The notes below the pieces were generated by a model, which made no database searches, was not told the DNA's origin, and saw only the letters and a program-made list of their open reading frames with translations. 64,000 nt of DNA, from positions 1,108,885 through 1,172,884 of the forward strand of contig QAOA01006013.1 of the NCBI GenBank assembly GCA_003255065.1. Direction: 5' to 3'. The translations under genes and the position numbers were made by a program. Of this stretch, positions 57,619 to 64,000 are shown one piece after another; the stretch's first letter is position 1; every line of letters starts with the position of its first letter. Source of the stretch: Cercis canadensis (lineage: Eukaryota; Streptophyta; Magnoliopsida; Fabales; Fabaceae).

Positions 57619-59849
57619 TGAGCTTGTGTCGGTATTCTTATTGGGAGTGGAACCATTAGCATCTTTCAAAAGAATGCTTTGATGTCCGCAAGCTCTTTTG
57701 TCTTAAATTTGCTGGACTGAAGAATATTTCTTTGTCCGTTTGAACTATAAAAAAACTGTTGTATCGGAAGGGCTCCTGAAGAACTTTTGATAAATGCGGA
57801 CTTATTCTTTCAGATGCAGATTCTATGAAGGTTACAGTGATACCATGTATTTTTACAAATTGTTTGCTGGTATGATAGAAAGTTGAGAATTTCAGTCATT
57901 GTAATGTTGCAAGGTGCTCTTGTATGGAAATGGAATGAATGACCTCATAAATGTAAAACTACCTTTAGATGATCATCACTTTGATAGAATCTGGCTTCTT
58001 ATAAGATGAGCTGAATCTGATCCATTAAAAATGATTTGATTATTTCAATTGATGTTAATTTGAGGGATTTGATCTGATTTACTTTTCTATTTTATATAGC
58101 AATGTGTAAATCAATGAATGGGCCAATCGGGTCAGTTGTTTTAGAGGCTTTGGGCCGCGAAAAGTCAGGTGAGAATGGGTAAAAACAAGGCTTATGTTTT
58201 TTCTTCGTAGGCCTGATTGAACTGCAAAGCAGAAGAAACGAGAGAAACCCAACGAAAGCAAAACAAAGCACGCAGTTTATAACAGTGGGAGAAAGAAGAC
58301 GGGACAAACTCAGAGCTATATTATTTCTACGCGAGAAGTCCATCTGGCATGATTATGAACAAGGCACGGGAAGGGTCAATCCAATAAAAAATAGACAAAA
58401 CTTAGATAAAATTTTATAGGTGTTGGTGTTAAAATATAATATGTGTATTATTTTTTAAGGTTTAGGGTTTAGAGTTCATAACTGAATAGTCATAAATTTT
58501 AGGAATTCAAATAGTAATTTTGCTGTAATCAGCCCTTAGGGCACATGTTAAGGAAATTGTGGGTCTTTTTTTTTTTTTTTTTTTTTTCCGTAGGTGGGTC
58601 TCATGTTGAAACAGCAAAAAGGAACACAAATTCAAAAATTATAAGGGTACATACATATGGATAATGGTCTATATATGTTTAAAAACTTAGTTTCTTTATT
58701 CTTTCATGAGTGTTTTTTTAAGTGCGCTTCTCAATAATTGTTAAAAAAAATATAAAATTGAACAACCTTCAATTAATTTGTAAAAGTTAGTAGGCCATAT
58801 ATATTGTTATGAGCATTTTTTTCCATTTAATAAGAAAAAATTAACAATAATAACAAGTATAAGAGAATCTAAAAGCTCATTTAATATTATTTGTTGATAA
58901 ATAATTTCTAAAAACATTAAATACCTCCGTTCAAACATACCTTAACATAACCTTTGTATTATTTATTTATTAATTTTTTTGAGAGAAATTTATTTATTAA
59001 ATATTGTAGCATGTTACGGATCAAAATATAGCACCACTATAAATAAAAGTATTGTGATTGGGGAAAATCAAATCCATTTATTTGAATATGTTATTAATAA
59101 TTATCTGAGTATGGCAATAATTTTGCCAATATAGTACACTGGTCATGTGACTTTTTATATGGCTTAATGTCTCTCAAAATTCTTATTAATATGATAATGA
59201 TTTGTGAATTTAATAGTAATTTTTTAAATTGAATAACTAAATTGTTTTAAGGAGTTCTATTACTGTTTTAATATTTTCCTCATTGTGTTATTTATGTGTT
59301 TTTAAATAATTTTTAATGAAACCCTTTTTCATTGAATTTTTTTTTAAGTATATATACTTTGGGAGAATCAAATCCTCTTATTTAAGCCCACGTGCCTAAA
59401 TTTTCCAACATTTTTTTTTGTCTTATTAAATAAATTTGCCTACTTAAAAGCGAGAAAACTGCGCAGCATTGGCTGTCTTAACTCTTAAGCCTGAACGTGA
59501 TAAAACCCCTTACGAATTTCCTGACGTGCCGGACTAGGATTTAAGGTTTTACAACTGCTTGATCCTTTTTTTCTACCTTTCGGAGAACAGCAAAGAGGTA
59601 CACACAAGAGATCATCGGTTTGTTCGCACATGCTGAAGGTCGTCGCTAGTTATTTGCCGTCACGTAATGTTACACCCGCGGTGCATCGTCAACCATGTCC
59701 AGGTTCAGCCATTGGAACCTATCGGTAGTTTTCCCTTCTAACTTTCTTTTCGTTGCTACTACACCTAGGGTTTGAAGTGGGAAGTAGAATCTAGAGTTTT
59801 GTTTAGCTTCGCTGATTTACAGTGAGTTTCAAGTTTGTTTTCACTTGGG
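57619..59849. other. Intergenic region before the FRIGIDA-like pseudogene
   Basis: Starts with the TRS33 3' untranslated region. The section 58100-58370 is less AT-rich and reads like an orphan promoter or leader (GGGCCGCG, TTTCTACGCGAGAAG), but no coding exon follows on either strand. The rest is AT-rich. The leader of the following gene probably begins near 59560. Confidence 0.5.
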
Positions 59850-62800
59850 ATGGAAGATATAGCATCGGATTTGCAACTGGCGGAGTTGAAGCAGGAGAAT
59901 CTGCGGAAAGCATATGATCAGTTGCAAGGTCAAGCTTCTTCCTTGCTTTTGTTTTCTCTCCAATGGAAGGATTTGCAGCAACATTTTGATTCCATCTCTA
60001 AATCCATTGGAGATCGCTTCGATAATCTCAATGTTCGATTAAAAGAAGTTGATTGGAAGGAGAAGCAATTGAGTCTCATACAGGTTTCGCAGGATGAACG
60101 CTTCAAACAGCTTCAACTGAAAGAGGAACAATTGGGCCTTGTTCAGAATTCATTGGAGAATTACCAGGAGGAACTTCACTTAAAAGACAAGCAACTGGCA
60201 GAAATTAAAAGGTTGGTTCAAGAAAGTTCGGATGAGCTTGAATCAAGCAGAGACATCTTAGCTCTGTTAACATTTTGATTCAAGAACATGATGAAGAGCT
60301 TGAAATGAAGGAGAAGAAATATGAGGCACTCCAGAGGTCAATCAAGGAATCCTCTGCGCAACTTGAATTGGTACAAAAATCTGTTGGCCAATTTCAGATA
60401 AAGATGCAGAAACTACACTTGATAGAGGAAGATATTAAGGAGCGCTCCAAAGAACTTGAAAACAAGAAAAAACAACTCAGTTTTGTTCAAGGGCAACTGA
60501 GATCATATTGCCAAGATATTGAATTGAAAGACTCAGAATTTAATGCCATCCGAAGAAGCATTGAAGAAAAGGGAGAGAGGCTCCGGTCTATCCAGAGCTT
60601 GATAATGGAATGTGAGAAGCAGCTCAGTTTAAAAGAGGGAGAATTTGGTGCCATACAGAGGAAAATCGAAGAATGTAAGAGGGTACTTGAAAAAGATGAA
60701 GAGAAACTCAATTTGATCAAGGGCTTGATTATGGAACGTGATAACGATCTCCAATTTAAAGATATGGAATTTGGTACATTCCTGGAAAACATTCATAAAT
60801 GTAAAGAAGATTGTCAAAGAAAGGAAGAACAAATTGAGTATATCCAAAAGATGATTATGGAATGTAATAAGGAACTCAAGACAAAAGAGGAAGAACTTGA
60901 TTCAGTGAAGAAGTCAATTATGGGATATGCCAAGCAAGTAGAATTAAAAAGAAAAAACTTTGATGACCTAGTAGCTAAAGAGGAACAACTCAAGTCCAGA
61001 AGGAAAAAGATCGATGAAAGTATTGCAGAGCTTGAATCATTTGAGAAAGACTGTGTTTCACTGAAACAATTGATCATGGAAATGTCCTTTGTACTTTAAC
61101 TGAAAGAGAAGCAGTCTGAAGAACGTCTAAAGAAGCTTGAGTCAGAAGAGAAGCAATATGAAGAACGAGTGAAGAAGCTTGAGTCAGAAGACAAGCAATA
61201 TGAAGGACGAGTGAAGAAACTCGAGTCAGAAGAGAAGCAATTTGAAAAACGAGTAAAGAATCTCGAGTTAAAAGAGAAGCACTTTGAATCATTAATAAAA
61301 TCATTTGAAGAGGAAAAAGCATTGAAAGAGAAGACTCAGCAGCTGGATCATATAGATGCCAGAAGTGTGAGGAATAGAAGGAATTAGCAAATGATCTTTA
61401 ATGAGCTTCTGGAGAATTAGTATGATTTGGTGTCAAGTGTGGTTTCAAATGCGCTTAAGACATTAGCAGACCCTGCTAAATTGGTGTTAGATGAAATGCA
61501 AGGATTTTATCCTCCACATTCAAGGCAAGGAGACCGTGAATATGATGTAAATATTATACGGAGGAGCTGTATTCTTTTGTTGAATGGATTACAAAAATGT
61601 TCACCAGTAATTAATTCTCATGTGAAAGAAGAAGCAATGAAGTTGGCTAGTGAGTGGAAGGCGAATACAACTACAGCTAATGTGCATTGTTTGGAGGTCC
61701 TGGGATTTTTGAAGTTTGTGGCTGCCTTTGAGCTAGGTTCATCTTTTGATGCAAATGAACTCCAGAGGCTTCTAAATGAAGTTTCTCATTGTGGACATGC
61801 ATATGAATTAGGAGAATCCCTTGGTAATGGCAAAAGAATACCGGGTAAACTCCTTCTTTTTTCACTAGCTTATTGGAACAGTTTTCTTCTCATCTGTTTA
61901 TTTTCTTTCCAAATTCATATTGGCTAACCCGGATTTTTATTCGTCCGATCTTTATGTTAAAAGTAGTTATAAGCAGTTATGTTGTTTGTCTTACTCAAAT
62001 TGAAACGCTTCCTTAGCTTTCTTTATTTGTTATGTAAAGGATAAACATTTATGTGATTTGTTCTCATCTAAAGTGCATCACCTAGATGATGATCTATATA
62101 GATTTTTGAAAACCCACTCCCTTGATTTTCTTATTGACAGTTATGAAAGTACATTTTACTCTTTGAAGTGCACCCCTCACTTTAGAGGATCCATATCCTA
62201 TAATTTTTTTCCTTTCGAAGACAAAAATATTGTAGTATATCAAGCATATATTAATAGAGTTTCTTCTTTTAATTATATTGCAAATGGAGTTAGGCAATGG
62301 GTTATGACATTGGTTCAATTTCTTGACAAGCCTTGGGGAAAATGAGAAAAAATTAGAGGAATAATATTTGAAATCTCTGACTGGTTGACAATATAAAAGG
62401 AACCTTTAGATTAGCCATTTCCTCTCTGGACCCGTATGTACTCTACACCATGAAGATGAACGCTGAAGTTTTATGAATTACTTCTGCATGGTTCACTTCA
62501 ATATCTAAAATCCTTATGGATGTGTTTGCATATTACGTCCTTCAGTTTATGCTATTTAAGAAATCAGCCTTAGAGGCTTTTAATCTTAATTTCCTTTCCG
62601 TTATACCTTATGCAGTGAGAAATTGTTTGCAGCAGACCAGCCGTTAGACAAGATATTGTGTTTGTCTTAGTATTAGAATTCTGTGACGGTGATCACATTA
62701 TTACCTAAGACATCTATGAACTTAAAATGGACATTATTTTTGTCCATCTTTTTTTGGGGGCATTTTATAGCTCCCATCACTAGCTGACCTTCTCCCTACC

Positions 62801-63602
62801 TACTGTGAAAAAAAAACTATTTTAGGTGATATAAATTGTATGAGGCAATAATAATTTTATGTCTAGGACTTAATATGTCACTTGCACTGATATTTATTAC
62901 CAAAATTAAATTTTGAGACCAAACCTCTTGTTAGGCCATGCATTTTGTCTCCCCTTGTGATGTGTGAAGTTGCGCTGTCTCTATTAATAGACTTATTTTT
63001 ATGATCTTTCTTTTTCTGATGATAGTCTGAGTCTGAGTCTGACACCTATTTGTGAAACCATTTTCTTCTCTCATTAATCTCATATGACTTGTAGTGATTC
63101 AGTTATAGTTCTATGATGATATTATTTGTAGATTTTAGTATAAAACAACTTTCCTTCTTTATCATGCATTCAATTACATCTTGGAAAGATTTTCCATTCT
63201 TCCTTGCTCTCCTTGTTTTCTGCGATTTTTAGTTTGCAAATGTCACATTGAGTTTCTGATGCTTGGATAAAATATGAGGAGCTTAAATATCTCCCAGCTA
63301 ATTATGCAACTGAATTTTCCTGTACAGATAATCAATTTAATGCTACCACAGATGGAATAAATTTGCAGTTGCTCTCAAATGAGCAAACAAATGCACCTCA
63401 TTTGATGGGCAATGAGATTTTAGTTAAACTACAAACGTCATCAGATCCAGCAAAACTTGTTTTGGATATGATACAGAATTCTACTCCTCGACAGTGTGGG
63501 AAGGGAGACAAAAATGAAAACCATGTCGATCCTCTAAGGACCACATTGAGAATTACTATGTCATCATTTCACAATTTACATAAGCACGTTTTACGTGTAT
63601 AA
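59850..63602 (+). pseudogene. FRIGIDA-like gene (FRL5-type), decayed
   Basis: The frame opens at ATG 59850 (MEDIASDLQLAELKQENLRK, SSLLLFSLQWKDLQQHFDSI), the usual FRL5-type start, and continues as a long coiled coil to about 61387. A FRIGIDA-domain segment follows at 61427-61844 (ADPAKLVLDEMQGFYPPHSR, RRSCILLLNGL, CLEVLGFLKFVAAFELGSSF). A second module beginning comes at about 63329-63602 (LQLLSNEQTNAPHL, SSDPAKLVLDMIQ). The reading is broken by a frameshift near 60240-60275 and in-frame stops at 61097 (TAA), 61385 (TAG) and about 61418 (TAG). The last module stops at 63600, missing most of its domain. FRL proteins relate to FRIGIDA, a chromatin-linked flowering regulator. Unseen introns could bypass one break but hardly all four. 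Confidence 0.8.
61127..61295 (+). repeat. Tandem 42-bp repeats in the FRIGIDA-like coiled coil
   Basis: Four units encode KKLESEEKQYEERV or close variants (14 residues, two heptads each). The third unit has EDKQYEGR, the fourth EEKQFEKR. The repeats lie directly after the first premature stop. Confidence 0.85.
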
Positions 63603-64000
63603 ATTTATTAGGCTTCCAAAACAGAGACGGACTTATTTGATGAACGGAATGAAAACTCGAAGGCTCAAGTAATACAATTTTTTTTTTTAGGAATCTATGA
63701 TACATTTTTTTTGAGCCTTTTACTTGATAAACAACAGAACTAATGAATGCCACTCAATGGAAAAGAAAGTCTCTTCTTCTTGTTAGAGAACTTCATTGGC
63801 AACTACGCCGGTCTTTATCTGCAAAATAAACTCTGTATTTGTCAAAAGTGGCAAATTAGACTTTCTTGGAAAATAAAGATTAGATTATTAACGTAAATGT
63901 TAACCCAATTTTGTTTTTTGTTTTTCACATCGCAATACAAATTTTAAAGAGAAACACATTCAAAACTTTTGTCATTATGGAGAAAAATATCATATAGTGC
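63603..64000. other. Window edge; nothing recognised
   Basis: AT-rich sequence after the last FRIGIDA-like frame. No exon with a FRIGIDA-domain continuation is visible before the end of the window. Confidence 0.5.

Noticed and set aside
58092..58343. 83-codon minus-strand frame (MDFSRRNNIALSLS start)
   Set aside because: No downstream exon or conserved motif; the region fits an orphan promoter or leader better than a gene.
60487..61322. Several overlapping minus-strand open frames rich in Ser, Phe and Leu
   Set aside because: They are antisense of the Lys/Glu-rich coiled coil of the FRIGIDA-like gene; such composition always gives open hydrophobic antisense frames.
1..64000. tRNA genes
   Set aside because: No GGTTCGANNCC B-box with a matching A-box and acceptor stem was found by eye on either strand; a covariance-model search would settle it.

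Overview
The window is nuclear DNA from a flowering plant, almost certainly a eudicot. It is AT-rich, its genes have short GT-AG introns, and they encode full-length plant families: vacuolar NHX antiporter, cytosolic Cu/Zn-SOD, SCD2, CAND2-type receptor, plastid ACP, VAP27, TRAPP TRS33 and FRIGIDA-like. The NHX protein and the FRIGIDA-like module arrangement resemble Citrus/Sapindales from memory, but this is a weak inference that I could not check. Ten single-N positions mark scaffold joins, several of them flanked by near-identical sequence, so some duplications here may be assembly products.

Layout. 1-3,687: right-hand part of a Mutator-like element (MULE) carrying a decayed plant-mobile-domain (PMD) gene on the minus strand, a degenerate telomere-like tract and a subterminal ACCGTGA array. 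3,688-7,500: non-coding. 7,505-13,590 (+): NHX-type Na+(K+)/H+ antiporter, 14 coding exons plus a leader intron. 14,870-17,840 (-): cytosolic Cu/Zn superoxide dismutase, 7 coding exons, with a miR398 site that only forms after the leader intron is removed. 18,371-19,691: Pack-MULE-like element with a captured trihelix gene fragment. 19,906-20,458: long foldback element. 21,898-29,298 (-): SCD2-like coiled-coil trafficking protein, 20 exons, three of them tandem copies. 30,098-31,210: degenerate TTTAGGG-like tract. 31,221-37,648: complete MULE with terminal inverted repeats and a perfect 9-bp target duplication, containing a truncated mudrA, an inverted duplication of the mudrA 5' end, and a PMD gene. 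38,109-40,683 (+): CAND2/TPRA1-like seven-helix protein. 41,956-44,313 (-): plastid acyl carrier protein. 49,425-53,245 (+): VAP27-family ER protein. 55,114-57,618 (+): TRAPP subunit TRS33/TRAPPC6. 59,850-63,602 (+): decayed FRIGIDA-like gene.

The host genes are independent transcription units and do not form a pathway, although SCD2, VAP27 and TRS33 all belong to membrane trafficking. The most interesting structure is inside the complete MULE. The start of its mudrA gene is present twice in opposite orientation with about 150 bp between the arms, the layout of the maize Mu killer locus, which silences MuDR by hairpin siRNA. Second is the miR398 target assembled across the SOD leader exon junction. 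Coding coordinates come from manual exon joining with frame checks; leader, promoter and repeat limits are approximate.
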